Positions 46,113 to 59,689 of a stretch of 64,000 bases of DNA are shown piece by piece (position 1 is the first letter of the stretch; each line of letters starts with the position of its first letter). A program made the position numbers and the translations under genes. This DNA is from Petrolisthes cinctipes. Lineage: Eukaryota > Arthropoda > Malacostraca > Decapoda > Porcellanidae. The notes below the pieces were generated by a model. It searched no databases. It was not told where the DNA came from and saw nothing but the letters and a program-made list of their open reading frames with translations. The stretch is taken from NCBI GenBank assembly GCA_033782935.1, contig JAWQEG010004803.1:1-64000 (forward strand), written 5' to 3'.

Positions 46113-49100
46113 CTAGGGTTACTGAGGTTCCATAGGTCTGTTTTCCACTTCTAGTTGTCTGTGAGGGCAAATTTGATGCTACCGACTTTTCCAAACTACA
46201 GTGTTACAAAACAAACTCCCTAGAAACATTAGAAGTGATTATAGTGTTTAATAATATTGAGGGAGGCCCTGCGGAGTGCCATCTGCAGGTGGAGTGGGGC
46301 CTAGAATATCTTCCAAACAAGTAAGTATAAAATATCGGTCGTTGTGTTATCGAACAATTAGGAGCAATCGGTAACTTAAATTTTGTCAACTATATCACAG
46401 ACACCGTAAATTGACAGCATCTCATCTCTACTCCTTATGCAACATCTCATCTTAATGGCCCCCTGTAACACAGTTCCTTCCCTTCCACCACCTGTCAGGT
46501 CTTACACCACTTCATATCGTCTCTTAACTACTTTACTTCATCTCCAAAGATCAGTGATTTTCAAACAGTTTTGCTTTGTTCTATGAAAGGACGTGGAATA
46601 CTTTGCTATACAATATATAGATATTCTAAGCAACCGCGATAACTCAATAAACTTATAACTGAATTTTATAAGTTAAAGGATGTAACCTGCATAGCATTGC
46701 ATTTATAATTTTGTAAATTTATTACATACAGTACTACATTACAGTAATTACAATTTGTATTTTACAGTAATTAGATTGCAAGTATCAATTTTGCATCATG
46801 CCGGTTGAGAACCATTGACTTTTAACCTTAATTATACTCACAGTTGGAGGAAGGGGGAATCGTGGATCCGCTAGTGACATTCATGTGGTATATTTTACAG
46901 TGGCTGACATTCATGTGCTTCCTTCCTATCTGAAATTTCATCCACCACAGACAGTTTAATATCCACACAATCCACATCCTCCACAGACACGGTTCATTAC
47001 TGTATCCACACGATCCACATTCTTCACACATAGTTCAATGGAAATTATCAGTACTTAAATCTGTCATCATAATCACCATATAGTTAAATCACTAATCACT
47101 ATACACTGTAGAATGTTTCGTTCGGGCGCTTACAAAATGCACGACCGAAAAATTGACCCATTCATCGTGAGCTGCCTTCCTGAGACGTTCAATCGCCAAG
47201 CCCATATTATAGTGTTTGGACGTGTTCGGAAGGCTAGCTACTTCTCTGTTACTTATTTTCTGTACAGCAGCCTAATAACGGTAGTAACGGAGGTCGGCAT
47301 TGTCTTCTCAAATCAAAATGTTTCCTGCCTCTTATAATAGTCAGAAACTTGTCGGTAAATGTCTGTCTGTTGTACTTTGGTTTGGAAAAAATATGCCAAC
47401 TAGATGTCAACTATTTTTTTGCGCCACTGTACTCAAATTTTGGTTTTAGTAAAATACTAGTAATCGTCTAATCGATGCAATATTAGTACAGTATTATTTT
47501 GGTGTTTGTATTTGCATTGTTAAGTGCACTGGCGTATCGACCGTGAAAAAATAATAATCCTTTATAGCCTAATGACGTATATGGAGATTTTCTCAACTAA
47601 ATTATCGAAGGATTTTATACCACTAATACGACCTTAAGAAGGAAGCAACAAAGTGTACAAGTTAGCTTGAGTTCGAGTCCCAGCTTATAAACTGGTGTTA
47701 AAAATGCAGCAGGGGAAAAAATGTTTCAGTCGATTTATCCATTATAGTGCAGTGATTTGTATATGTACTGTACAGTCTGGTTCAGTAGTTTGGATGCACA
47801 TTTCCCCGTCATGTGGAGCTTCCTTATAACGTTTACATAAATAAATTTATATATATGCATTTAAGGAGATTTTCGGGGTAAAACTATACTAAAATAATGT
47901 TGACGGAGAATATAGGTTAGTTACTTATTAGTTTCGACAAAGATTTGACAGATAGCAGCACTGAAGCCATTTCATGATACTAGATGGCACAGTTTTCCAT
48001 TTGTATCTGAGTGAGTGATACGTTGGTGCTTCGTAGCCTCTGATATATTGTTGTATGCTGTGTAAATGTTAGTTTGTCAATGAAAATACATGAGAAAGAA
48101 AAGTACAGTGCAAAAGGATAGGACGTAATGTGAAGGAAGAGCAAAATTTATATTAAATTGTCTGGGACGGTGACTGTCAGTATATACGGGCAAGTTACAT
48201 AACATTAAACACATGTTCTGCCTCGTCATACAAACCATTATAGGGTAAGTGGGTAACCATTGACTCCTACCCCATGTTACACTATGCGTACTCTGATCTT
48301 GGTGCAGTAAAGAATGGTAATTTCATACGTCAAGGCTGAGCAGTGTATAGAAGGATGATAATATTATATGATTTAAAGATTGCTGTACATTTGTTGTTTA
48401 CATTTTCTTGACGTCCGTGACTTTAAGCTGGTGTGTGGCGTTGTGTAATTCTTATTGCATTTCTTAATTTATTAACAATACAAATGTTAAAGTTAACCTG
48501 CAACGGCAAGTACTGTTTTATCAGGGTTTTGTGCATTACATGCAAAACTTTGAAGAACTTTTTAACTTAAAAGAGCGGTCCACCGAACTCTTGATACCTG
48601 CACTCTCAACCGGAGGTCGGAGGAAGAAAAATGAATGATGAAGGAACCTGCCAACTTGGAAGTAACTGGCAAGAAACTTTCATTTTTTTTTTTTTTACAC
48701 AATTTTGAACTGCTCATTGCTGAACTCATCTGTATATGTGCTTAAGACTGACTGATTCAAAGTGAGACATGAATTACTTAATTAATTTTCCTTGTTGCCA
48801 ACTATAGGACTTGGAGGTGTGTACTCAACTGATGAACATATGTATAGGCATTTGGGGGGGATTCTGCCCCACGTTACTGAGATATTTCGTAATTTTACTC
48901 ACTCTTATACAAAGGATGCAATCCGTACTTCCCTGGTACATAATTAACAGAACATCACCACACATTTAAGTAAATGTCTGTAAACAGTGCACATGTGTTT
49001 TAAATGACTGAATCTACCTAATACTCAAATGGGAAAGTATGGGTACCATATTATACCATATTCTTACTTTCAGCAACGCCTACCACTTGTCCATCGCTGC

Positions 49101-50908
49101 GGTAAGGTAGGTTAATTATTAAATTTTTACTAGGCAAGTGCACTGTACTGCAACTTTCCACAGGTCAAAGCGTTGTGGGGCAGAATTAGTATTTCCCAAT
49201 CCTGACATCATCCCTTCAGTATTACAATGAGTTCATAAAATAAATGAACAATATGTTTCCGTAGTCGTTTAAACTTATTATTCTCAGTATTAAACAGTAT
49301 TACCTTGTACGTCCGTGGCAGGACCATATCTTTGTGTAGGTACAGTATTGAGGTTTACCAGAAAACAATCTTGGAAATCTGCAATACTTCAACCAACTTT
49401 TATGTTAAAAGTCAGACCACCCGAGGAAAATGTGCAGAACTGTATAAATATTGCTGGACGTCTATAAGAAAAGGGTGGCGAAAATTATAATGAATTTGTT
49501 GTGATATGTCTGTTTGATGCTGATCGAAGGTCAGCGGTGTTTTGAATATGATAACCTGAGTATTGTCAGGAAGCTGGTGTTGGGACCAGTGTTGTGTTGA
49601 TGTGATGGTTTATGACACAATGTGAATGATGATAAAGTTTGAATGGTCCTGCTGTCATAGCCTCAAAGTTCACTGCTTTCAGGATTTTACGTAAAGCTTC
49701 CCACTTTCTTCCCTCTACCCACGTCCATATGGACTTTGATTGTTATCTCCATGGTAAAACAACTGTCATTATACCATGGATAACTCCAACACACATCCCG
49801 TTATTTTTCCTGCTGTTTTAACAAATAGCCTTTTTCACAGTTACTTTTCCTTCTCTGATCTGCTGAGTGCTGACCATATTGGGACATGTATAGCGTATGC
49901 ATCATAATGGGTTGTAAAATTAGCTTACTTAGGCCTAGACTGAAAGTGATTTACACCATTTGAGAACTATTGACGACGTAAATTCTGACTTAAAATAAGT
50001 TGGTAGTTAAACATTGTGGAAGTCCTCAGATTTTGTTGTCATTTACAGTCGGCTACACGGTGTACTATATCGGAAACAAAGGTTTTCCATGAGCAACAGC
50101 TGTTGTAGAATTAGCTTTATACAAGTAATGATAATTACCTGATCATGTAAATACTCAAGTGTTACAGATACTGAATACGAGCACAAATGCAGTAAAGTAA
50201 ACGTTGTGTCATGTTGAGGATTAGCAAACATCAACTTTTTCACAGCCAGAACCGCTTGTTTGAGTAATTGTTTTTGTAGTCGTTTACATAATTTAAAGAA
50301 AGAAGTTTACAACCAAATAATTATTTATGAATACAGGTACTGTATGTTTCGAAGTCATAAAATGTATAAAGATCTTCCACTGCTTGCACAAAAATGGTAA
50401 ACAGAAATGATGTGTTATTCTTAGTATAAAATTGTGCTTGTTGTAATTACTGTGACATTATATCCCAGTTGGTTAATCCAATATATCGACGGCTTTAATG
50501 AGTTATTTATTGGTTTAGTGGCGATGTTAACAGCTTTAAAAAATCATGCCAAGTGCCACGAGGAGGTCAGGTAAATTATCTTATTTCAAAGCGGCTGGTG
50601 GTGGTAGGCGTTATCGCTGGTTACATCATAGGCTACCCGTTTAGAAATATACTTGCCTATGTCCTACTGCTTCCAATAAAGAACGCAACTGGAGAAGATG
50701 GATGATGAAAATGAAACGCCCAGACACCACCAACAGCCTGACTAGAACAATATTAACCTCTTTCGCTTGTTGGCACGACTTTTGAATCTGTTGTATTATG
50801 GTGTGTATATCCCGCGGCTCCAAAGGTCGCCAGGGTTATTATTAATGTCTTCCGGTACTGCACTCGAGACCGATTTGTTGTTGAGTGAATGAATGTTGAG
50901 AGAAATAT

Positions 50909-51040
50909 CCAGGGGGGTGATGATTTCTCGAAACTATCCCAGGAAATAGACTATCTCAATATATTAACAAATAGGGTATCAGTTTTGCAGCATAGTTTGG
51001 AGAAATCATTATCTCTGACATCCTGAAGGTAGGTAGGTAC
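50909..51040. mobile_element. Hairpin MITE remnant
   Basis: Starts AGGGGGGTGATGATTTC and has arms CGAAACTATCCCAGGAAATA and GCAGCATAGTTTGGAGAAAT, following the hairpin family plan. Confidence 0.5.
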
Positions 51041-52794
51041 TCCTCTTCTTTCACGAGTCACCGTGTTTCAATGCCGTGGATGTTTCGTGTGAAAATATAA
51101 TGAAATAAAGAAATGTTGATGTTTAGGAAATATTGACTGATCAGGAAGGACAAGCCGACCACGATTGGCTGACCTGTCTGTATAGTGAATGATTTTTTTT
51201 TTTTAGATTTTATTTTGGTGATAGACATAAATCTATATAAAGGTTATCCTTCGTTAGGAACGAAGATATTTATTTAGTTAACTGTATTTTAATGTGTGAA
51301 AAGCATGTATTGTACTAAAGAATATATAGATATGATTGTATGTTACTGCAATTCCCTTTCATTGTGCCTCCCTATGGAATGTTGGGTTGAACAGCTTGGT
51401 AGCACTTTAGATATATATAGCCTAGCCTACAGTGTGTTAATTAAATTGCACCTGAAATATCTACAAGCTCCCGTACCAAGGAAATTATGCCTAAGACTTC
51501 ACTGCCCAGAAACTGCCATTCCTATTGCTAATAGTAAGGAATGTAGCTTCTTATTACAAGACTTTCGAGCAAGTTTCCAACATTGTATCATGGAACTTAT
51601 TGATACAGTACCGATACGAAAATAACAGGAACATCGTTATTTTATTGTCACGTTTGTATTATACTCCTCTGTGTTTTCTTTCAATGCCAGTTCTTATAGT
51701 GTCCTTCTGCAGTCTTAGTACAGTTGTCTGCCGAAGTTCGTTAAGCCCGGACTGTGTTTTTTTCCATTCATATGAGATATATAAGGTACCGTAATATTGG
51801 CAGTTATATGGGCGTTGATAAAGTCAACTTTGTCAGGTCTTAAGGAATTTTGTCAGGCAACTGTACTTTACGGCCTGCTGGTGCTAGTTTTGCTATACTT
51901 AATTAAGATTCCCATTTCCTCATATAAAAGGCAATCCACAGTGCATGAAGGGGGTGAATAAGCAACATTTATAGATATATTATTTACTTATACCATATCA
52001 GTCTATAGTACAGCGATATCTAATATAATATAAAAGGTATTATTATCATTAATGCGATGCAAGCTTATCACATCAGTAAAAAAATTGGCCTATGTAGAGG
52101 CCTAATGCAATATTATAATGAGGTAAAATTGTTTTCTGCTTTCTTCGTTATAGAAAAGGAACTATTGCCGTTTTTAGGTCTTCAGAATCGGAGTGGTGTT
52201 TTATTCAGCTAGTTGTGCAGTCACGCCCAACAGTCCTGCAACACCTATGAATGAAACTGATGATGCAAAACTGGTTGTAGCTAGGTATCTGGAACATTGA
52301 TTCGTAATACTTGCTCGTAAAGCTCACGTTTCCTTCACCTGATGCAGGACTTTGATCGTGACTACTACCTCTATGAAACATGGTGGGGTATTAGACTCGT
52401 ACAGTTGTGGACACACGAAACACTTTAAACGGGCCCCTCACAAAATATATTAGAAAGGACTCGTTTCAGTAAACCAGGTCTTGTCCTTCCCTTATTTTTA
52501 TGCTCGAAGAGGGGTCCCGTCTCTGTTGTGCCTGTTTGTTGATTAAGCGTGTCCGCAATTGTACCACATTATATTTCATTTAGGCTACAGTAGTTGACCC
52601 ATAATGTAGCCTACTATAGCAAACTTCGAGTGGTGTTGGGTAAGAGCAGATACACCCAGTTAGCCGATGGCACTTCCACTCAGAAGACCCAAACTCACTC
52701 ACGTTATTTTTGTATAGTCACAGTCATTAAGTAGTTCTCGCCCACACACGCGACATATTGTACAGTCACAGTCAATAGTTCTCACCCGGTCTGA

Positions 52795-53010
52795 TTACAA
52801 CTAGGCTACACCCGAATGAAGGAATGAAAGGAGTGGAAAAAAGAAGACCGTGCTAGGCCAGAAACACATATAAAAAAAGAGGAGGGACAGGAAACACGAC
52901 GAAAGCATAAAGAAGGAAAGGAGCTAATGACAGTTGAAGAGCAAAGGGAGTGGTTCATGTCCGAAGGGGCGCCCGAACCATTAAAGTAGTACCCACATCA
53001 TTGAGGGCAC
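52795..53010 (+). repeat. Purine-rich dispersed repeat, copy 3
   Basis: Contains CTAGGCCAGAAACACATA, GAGGAGGGACAGGAAACACG and CCGAAGGGGCGCCCGAACCA, then CCCACATCATTGAGGGCAC. The block order matches 59690-59925 and the reverse complement of 42440-42600. Confidence 0.6.
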
Positions 53011-53094
53011 TGAGACATCATTGGTAAGGATCATTCACTCTTTAACAAATCCGGATTATCATCAGATCGAAATACTGTAAGTGAGCAATTTGTT

Positions 53095-53300
53095 GTTAGC
53101 AAGATGGAGGGCTACTGATTCCTCCAAACTATGTGAGGGCCCTAAGGGAGGACTCTGTTGTTGGTAAAGTGATTCCTCCAAATTATGACACGAAACAGAT
53201 CCCCTATTAGTAACACTGGGGTTGTCTGTTTCCTGGCATAGTTTGGAGGAACAGGTAGCCTTCCAATTTACCAACAAGATTTTCCTCCCTTAAACAAGTA
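53095..53300. mobile_element. Hairpin MITE, complex copy
   Basis: Several TCCTCCAAA(C/T)TATG words face GGCATAGTTTGGAGGA, and the right end reads TTTTCCTCCCTTAA. It seems to be two overlapping or nested hairpin units. Confidence 0.6.
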
Positions 53301-54196
53301 GGGTAGGACTACGTGTTTTGCTGTATAGAATGGAGAATTCAGTAGTCTTCCAATTTGACCACAATGAGACTATCCCCTATAATAACTACTGACTGTACTG
53401 TACAATATCGTATTCATTATTTGTTAAAATTAAAACCAAAAGTCTCATCGTTCATTCCAAAGGCCTTTATGAATCACAACAAAGTAGGGTACAGCACCAC
53501 AGCAAAAATTACCTTGCACAAAGTTATTAAAATATTTCATAAGTTACATAGACCTAATCCTATACTATGATCCATTCAAGATGGAACGAACTTATGAATC
53601 TTCCATACAGGCCTTTTGTAGTTAATATTTCACAGCCTACATATTTAATGCATTGCTTGTATGTATGGTTAATAAGTTATTTATTTATTTTGATACACTA
53701 CTTTGGCTATATGTTGGGAAACTGAGGTGAAAGTAACTGTACACCTTTCGCTATAACAACACTGAATTGATTTTTGCATAAGCTAACTATTATCACAGGA
53801 CGGGTCACGATTGCCTTATGACATGGATACGTTGGCTGCTCCTTATTATGACTTTAAAGCTTCAAATATTTAGTTTCATGTTTATCATTGCAAGGAATAT
53901 ATAGCACTCAACAGCTAACTATATCATTTGGCACATTTGTAAGGACAGAAAGACAAGTCCAGGTGGCATGAAAGAGGGGTTTGTGACCAGAGTTATGTAG
54001 AAAAATTACCATCTGAAGAGGAACCTTTGTTGATAAAATTTTGTCACTGTTAGCTGCTAATTAAAGGTATAAACTAGCAAACCATAGACTATAAAGAACA
54101 ACTCCCCTTTAAATGGTAGCTATATATATATATGCCTACACTTTAAAACCCACTATCATTTTAACCAGAAAGGACTTACGTTGACCAAATGATATG

Positions 54197-57100
54197 TCAC
54201 CTGGAGTTCAGCGAGAGCGTCAGGAAGGCCACGATCTTTTCAGCGAAGTTTTGCGCTATCGATGCCGGAAGGTGGGGATGGTTTTTGATGGTGAATTGCA
54301 GAGCTTGTGTTTCCTCGCATACACTGAGTTGCAGAGACTGCTTGAGCAAGAAGTGTTTGAGCTCTGTCAGTTTGTGAGTAGCCAACAGGGACACGCATTT
54401 CCCCGACCATGACTTGTGTGACGGATACTCCTCATTCTTCGTACAGTTGCAAATCGCTCCCGCTAAAGTGAGATCAACGATTGGATAGCGGGGCGGGCTG
54501 AATTGCTCCATCCTATCTTCATTGGGTTGTGCAAAATGAATACATTCCTTAACCCTGTTGTATCTAGGCATCTCCCAGTATTGTTTGTGTACATGTCTAG
54601 CCGTCTCCCAGAAGCTGGCGGCACTATCAGATTGTTTGGGAACTGTAAGGGATATGAGTGGTGTTACAAATCTTTCACGTCGTCGTGATCTCTCTTCATG
54701 GTCGTGCCACGCGTACGGAGGGTCTGGCCATTCCCTCTGTACCCACACTCGCTGTCTGATCACCACCTCTCCGCTGCATCTTTCACACTCTCCCATTACC
54801 CCTAATAGTGAGGCTGTGGCTAAACTCACACTGGTCATGAAGCCACTTACATAGCTGATTCGTGCAGCTTTGCATTTGTTTATAAAGTTTTTGCATATTA
54901 CTAAGTCGACTTTTTTCTCCAGGTAACCACTACATTCGTCCATGTTCCTGCCCCCACTGTTGTTGTTGTTGTTGTTGGACCGGCCAGAACCCTTGTCTTG
55001 TGGTGTCGTGTCTGTTTTCATGTCACTCACGAATAAGGACTGCAGCCAAGTTAATTGTTCTTTCCCTAAAGGGTTATTGAACGCACTAGTTATTTGCTTT
55101 CCTTTTGCAGTATTTTCTCTTCTTCCATTATCTGTTTCCTCTGCTTGTTCTTGTTTCCCAGTTGCTATTTTATCTTCTCCAGAGACTTGTTCTTGATGCT
55201 TAGTCGCTGCCTCACCTACGTCTTGTTTTATATTCCCAGTCGCTGCTTCCTGATCCATTCCAACCTGAGGTTCACTTCCAGTCTCTCCTTGACCCATTCC
55301 AGCTCGTTCTCGACCCTCTCCATCTTTTGCATGACCTCCAATCTGTTCTTGGCTTACTGCAGCCTGTTCCTGACTCCCACTTGCTGCCTGACCTTCTTGA
55401 ACTTGTTCCTGAACCTCTCCAGTCTGACCATGACCTTCTGCAGTCTTCCCCTGGTCTTTACTCTCTTCCAAGACACGATCAAGTATACCCAGGACCTCAC
55501 AGCATACGTTCTGGGGCGAGACTGTGTTTGACAGGAAACGAGGGAAAGCCAGAAGTAAGGAAGTTCTGTACTGCTTAGAAGTTCCCGTTACCATGTGGTT
55601 GTCACCTGTAGCTGCCTTCTGTCTCGGTACGTTGTTACTACTTGTATCACAGTCATTGGTGGAGCTATCACCAGTGTTATCACCACTGTTTGTAACGGGT
55701 GGATTTTCTTTAGTTGTGCAATCAACTATGCTTTCGGTACTGACAGCTTTCGCATTTCCAAGTGCATCTGTCGTAACCTTACTGTTGGTAACGGGGATGC
55801 TTCCGCTAGGTGTACTTTCGGCAGTGTTACTGTTATCAATAATGCTGTTACTAGCGCCACAAACTGCCGTTGCTTTAGTATCAACGTTGAATGCATCGCC
55901 GACACACATGTTGTTTCTTGGTGGTTGTGGTGTGGTGGTATCCTCAATGGGAGTGGAGACAGAGAGGGGAGTGAGAAGGCAGAGGTTACCATCACCCCGG
56001 TCCCTCCAGAGGTACTCATGCAGCTCTACCCTCTGCCACCAGCTGTCCTTAATTTCACCGTCAGCATTATCGTCATCATCGTTGTCGCTGTCGTCGTCTT
56101 CATCATCATCATCATCGTCGTCATCGTCGTCATAATCATCATTGTTATTGATCTGTCAACGAAAATAACACCAACGTCAGAAGAAATAATTATAGTTATA
56201 TGCTAAACAATAGTACATTACAAGCTACCGAATATATTATTCTTTAACTATACCTTATGGTACGGTATACTAAAATGAATTTTACGGTTAAACTATAATG
56301 GTAAGGTAAGATCTTCAACAAAATGTACTGGGATTATTTTAAATATAGTAGCATGCAGCAAAGTTCCAAATAATAACAATATACAGGGATATATAGCTTT
56401 CACCAAAAGTTCATAGTCCCTGCGAGTAAAAAGTAAACAAAGAATAAAGAGTGTAGCGGCTGAGTGTAAATAGATGGAATGACTGACCTGCTGGTTGTGT
56501 GTTGATCCTGCTGGTGTTGGTGACTGAATACAGAGCCATGGTACTCTCTTACTCCCCCTTGGTCTTACCCACAGGTTCCACCACCACCAGCACCTGAAAT
56601 GCATACACATGCAACAGGTTTATATTCTAGTAATATATTCCACGTTTAATGACTATCGGTATAATAACAATTAATATTTTATATAAACTTTCAACACAGG
56701 TAATAAGGTACCGTATATCAGTAAATGCAAATATTCGACATTGTGCTATGGAATTAGTAGCCTACATAAAATTAAATTAAATACTATTAAATACAGGTCA
56801 TAGCCTCACCTGCAGAGATGTGTGCGTGCCAGGTCAAAGTGCTGCTTAGTTAGAGACACAGCTGACCTGACCTCCAGCACCAGGTAATGGCATTTCAGTA
56901 CCTTTATGTCTCCAACCCTCACGGCCCACTCCACTCCTTCAGATTCGGAATTTTCTATACTCTCGTTTTCCTCGTCATGTTGGATTTCCTCATTTTCCCC
57001 GACCCTTACTTGGTTTTCCTCTACTCTATCGTTACTTGGCTCTGTTTCATCATCTGAGCTCTCTTCTTCATCATTATCTTGTGTATCATTTATTTCTCTC

Positions 57101-57828
57101 TCCTGAACGTCATTCTTATCATCCATACTAACACCATTTTCTATGTCTACTCGCAATTCTTCCACTCTATTTCCGTCAACTATGTTATCTGACCTCTGTG
57201 TTTCGGTATGCTTATTATTACACTCTTGTTTACTATTTACTGGTAGTGTGTTATCTACATTTCCTCTCTTGTTATCACCTGCATTACCGTTATCATTCCT
57301 GCTATCCTCGTGCTCAATGTTTTCCTCTGCCTCCCGACTGACGTCATGCTGGGCGTGTTCAAGGTCGGGTATGACGAAGCTGACCTTGTCATTTTCGTCT
57401 CTCGTGTTTATATCGTGCGTTTCTTCACTTTCTTTCAAACGACTAGTGGCTGTTGGTGTAGATTGTTTTGCTAATGATGATGCCTCGCTTGTGACTAGAG
57501 GATCATCATCACTAATCACAGAAGAAGACATAGTACTGGCCGTTGCTGACTCGTCACGTTCAACAGCAGATGCACTGAGTATTGCTGACACTTCACTTAC
57601 CCTTGATGGTTCTTCACTAATCACAACTGCCCCATCACTAGCTACTAATACTTCATCGGATACATTTATCACAGCACTGTTTACCATGGACACACCACTG
57701 GTTGTTGATTCCTCACTCGACTGGGAGTCCTTGCTGACAAGTGTATGGGAAGGTGAGGGAGAGTCTGCTGTCTCTTGTTGATGTGAGGGAGAGGCAGGCA
57801 CCTCGCCCTTGTTGCAGGCTACACCCAT
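54197..57828 (-). CDS. Large, mostly disordered protein with a putative CAT-like/condensation-type acyltransferase C-terminus
   Basis: Coding exons 57828-56810, 56593-56488 and 56152-54197 join in phase to about 1026 residues. The start ATG at 57828 has A at -3 and G at +4 and follows a non-coding acceptor at 57868. Residues 1-300 are acidic and Ser/Thr-rich, with no fold; the first residues MGVACNKG could allow N-myristoylation (inference). Around 315-375 a structured segment (HYLVLEVRSAVSLTKQHFDL into RCWWWWNLWV) looks like the first strand and helix of the condensation fold. Then comes an Asp tract, a long Gln/Glu/Gly-rich stretch (QEQ repeats), and an Asn run. The last 250 residues (CKAARISYVSGFMTSVSLA, FWETARHVHKQYW, a C-terminal NFAEKIVAFL helix) resemble alcohol acyltransferase/condensation domains. 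The usual HHxxxD motif is not seen. The function is unknown and the family call tentative. Confidence 0.6.
56095..56145 (-). repeat. GAY trinucleotide tract coding for poly-Asp
   Basis: A run of GAT/GAC codons in the last coding exon of the acyltransferase-like gene gives a stretch of Asp with one Tyr and one Glu. Mixed synonymous codons suggest selection for acidity rather than a fresh slippage tract. Confidence 0.8.
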
Positions 57829-57868
57829 GCTGCCACCGCCCGCTTGCCTTCCTGGTCACAGCTGTGTC

Positions 57869-59364
57869 CTGAATGAGAGAGCGTTGCCTCAGGCCCTTGT
57901 TGTCAGTCTTATAACATGTACCCTTGCATCACGTTTCATAAACTAGTGCAACATTTTAATAATCCAAGAATATGTCTATGATAAATTACCAATAACCAGT
58001 GTATAACTAATGTACGCCTGTCGAACCTGGAACTAACCAGAGTTACATTCTTTTAGTAATAATATTGTAGTTTGTATTGATTAATGGTGCAACGGCAATA
58101 TCCTCCAGCTACCTGAGTCACCCATATATTCATTGTCAGAGCACCAGTCCACGACAACACTCTGTTTCTTTTGCTTCCGCTCTGGGTAACTCCAGAATAA
58201 ACTTATCCAATTTACTTGGTGAAATATTAATGTTAAATAAAATAATTTCACATAACTAATAGCATTTTTACAAGTGAAAGCTAGCTAGATCGTAAATGTT
58301 TAATCTAAATGTGAGCTCGTGTAACCTCAAAATACTGCAGCATCACTCAAGGAAAATGTTGAACATATTACATCACTTAAAGTAGGAAAATATTGCTTAC
58401 ATTGTAACGAGTAGTTACGATGTAGTGAAGATAATGGCAAATAAGTTTGTGTTGGTCTAGTCTAGTCTTTTTATTTGTTCAGGTTTTGCTCAATCATATA
58501 CAACCTAATAATTCAGCTTGATTCACATATGATAGCTGACACTTGCAATGGTCCATCATCATGATCAATAGCCGTATATTATAATGACATTGAAACTGAT
58601 AAGGTGGATGGGGGTAATGTACTACTACTATGGCATGCAAGTATGACGCAATTGTAGTCACTTGTATACTCAAAGCAAACTGTATATCAGCTCATTATCT
58701 CCCGAGAACAAATAGAATTCACGTACGTTTTCAAAGGTCTTGATTATGATTTTAAACTATGGTATTGTTATCATAAAACAAGTATATGCACATATCTTTG
58801 GGTGTATGATCGCGTAGCAGTTCGGCATATCCTGAACTATTTATACCTAGCAACCGCGCAACACAAACCCTTTACTTTCCTTTGTTACACTAACAATATT
58901 TACTGGATTACAGAGGAGGAAATATAGTAGGCCCACTCTCTTAACTGCAATCAATGACACTAAAGACATTAATTATAACAATGTTGTACCAGATATGATT
59001 GAAATATAACTATCTGGCATCATACGCACCTGCAGATAGTTGGCAAAATGCAATGAAGGGCAGTGTCGTCTTCGCATAACTAGTAGCTTGCATTTTAGGT
59101 TGTACTTTATTGTGGAAAACTGGTCTGAGGTATGAAATAGCAATCACTGTCACAACTTGAAAGTTCGATTAAAAGGTATGTTGTAATATATAAAACTTTT
59201 TTCTTTGGCTTGTTATTTGACGTTAGAGCCTTTACCTGTAGCCTATTATGTGTTTATTTCGAGGGAATTGCCAATATTTAGGCGAGGTTACACAGTACAT
59301 CACGTCAATACATGCTCCCATTATAATCCTGCATCACACAGCTACATAACGTGAGAAACCTTAC
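57869..59364. other. Presumed first intron of the acyltransferase-like gene
   Basis: AT-rich sequence with no exon, RNA gene or clear repeat recognised. Confidence 0.4.
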
Positions 59365-59570
59365 CTGAATCGGCCTGTGATCCTAGCCTATAACATGTTG
59401 GTAAGCGTAGTGGAGGCAGACTGGATGGAGCCACAGCATACAACAGCATAGCTTGGACTGGGAGTGGGAGGATGTGTTTGTCTGTGTGTATGCCTGTAAC
59501 TGGCTGTGGGTGAGCGACAGTGCTGGCTGACGTATCTACCCGCTGACAAACTGTGGTGCAACAAGACAAC
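59365..59570 (-). other. Probable 5' untranslated first exon of the acyltransferase-like gene
   Basis: A GC-richer segment ends at a perfect minus-strand donor (GATTCAG|GTAAGG) at 59365. The next good acceptor is CTCATTCAG at 57869-57870, 40 nt upstream of the start codon at 57828. The open frame across it has no recognisable protein. The transcription start is not determinable here. Confidence 0.4.
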
Positions 59571-59689
59571 TTTTCCCAGAATTGATTTTTTTCCTTTTTG
59601 CGAGCAAAATTATAGTTGTTAATGTTTGCTTAAATAAACCAATTGTTTTGCCTAGAAATGTGTACTGTGGTGAATTGTATTACACCACA

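Larger units (their letters stand above)
46113..54196. other. Long intergenic stretch with repeats only
   Basis: About 8 kb without a convincing exon. I recognise two hairpin MITE remnants (50909-51040, 53095-53300) and one purine-rich dispersed repeat (52795-53010). The remaining DNA is AT-rich. Candidate polyadenylation signals for the leftward gene at 54197 lie at 53680-53689. Short open frames here lack a good start, splice sites or recognisable motifs. Confidence 0.55.

Noticed and set aside
47113..47337. 74-codon plus-strand open frame in the intergenic stretch
   Set aside because: No motif, no neighbouring exons and no sign of constraint.
50641..50823. Possible coding exon reading EPRDIHTIIQQIQKSC on the minus strand
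   Set aside because: The frame begins at TTG rather than ATG, the candidate donor GTTAAT is poor, and no partner exon was found.
55094..56206. Long plus-strand open frames opposite the acyltransferase-like gene (up to 203 codons)
   Set aside because: They are antisense shadows of the minus-strand coding exon, which has consistent splice phases and domain-like segments.
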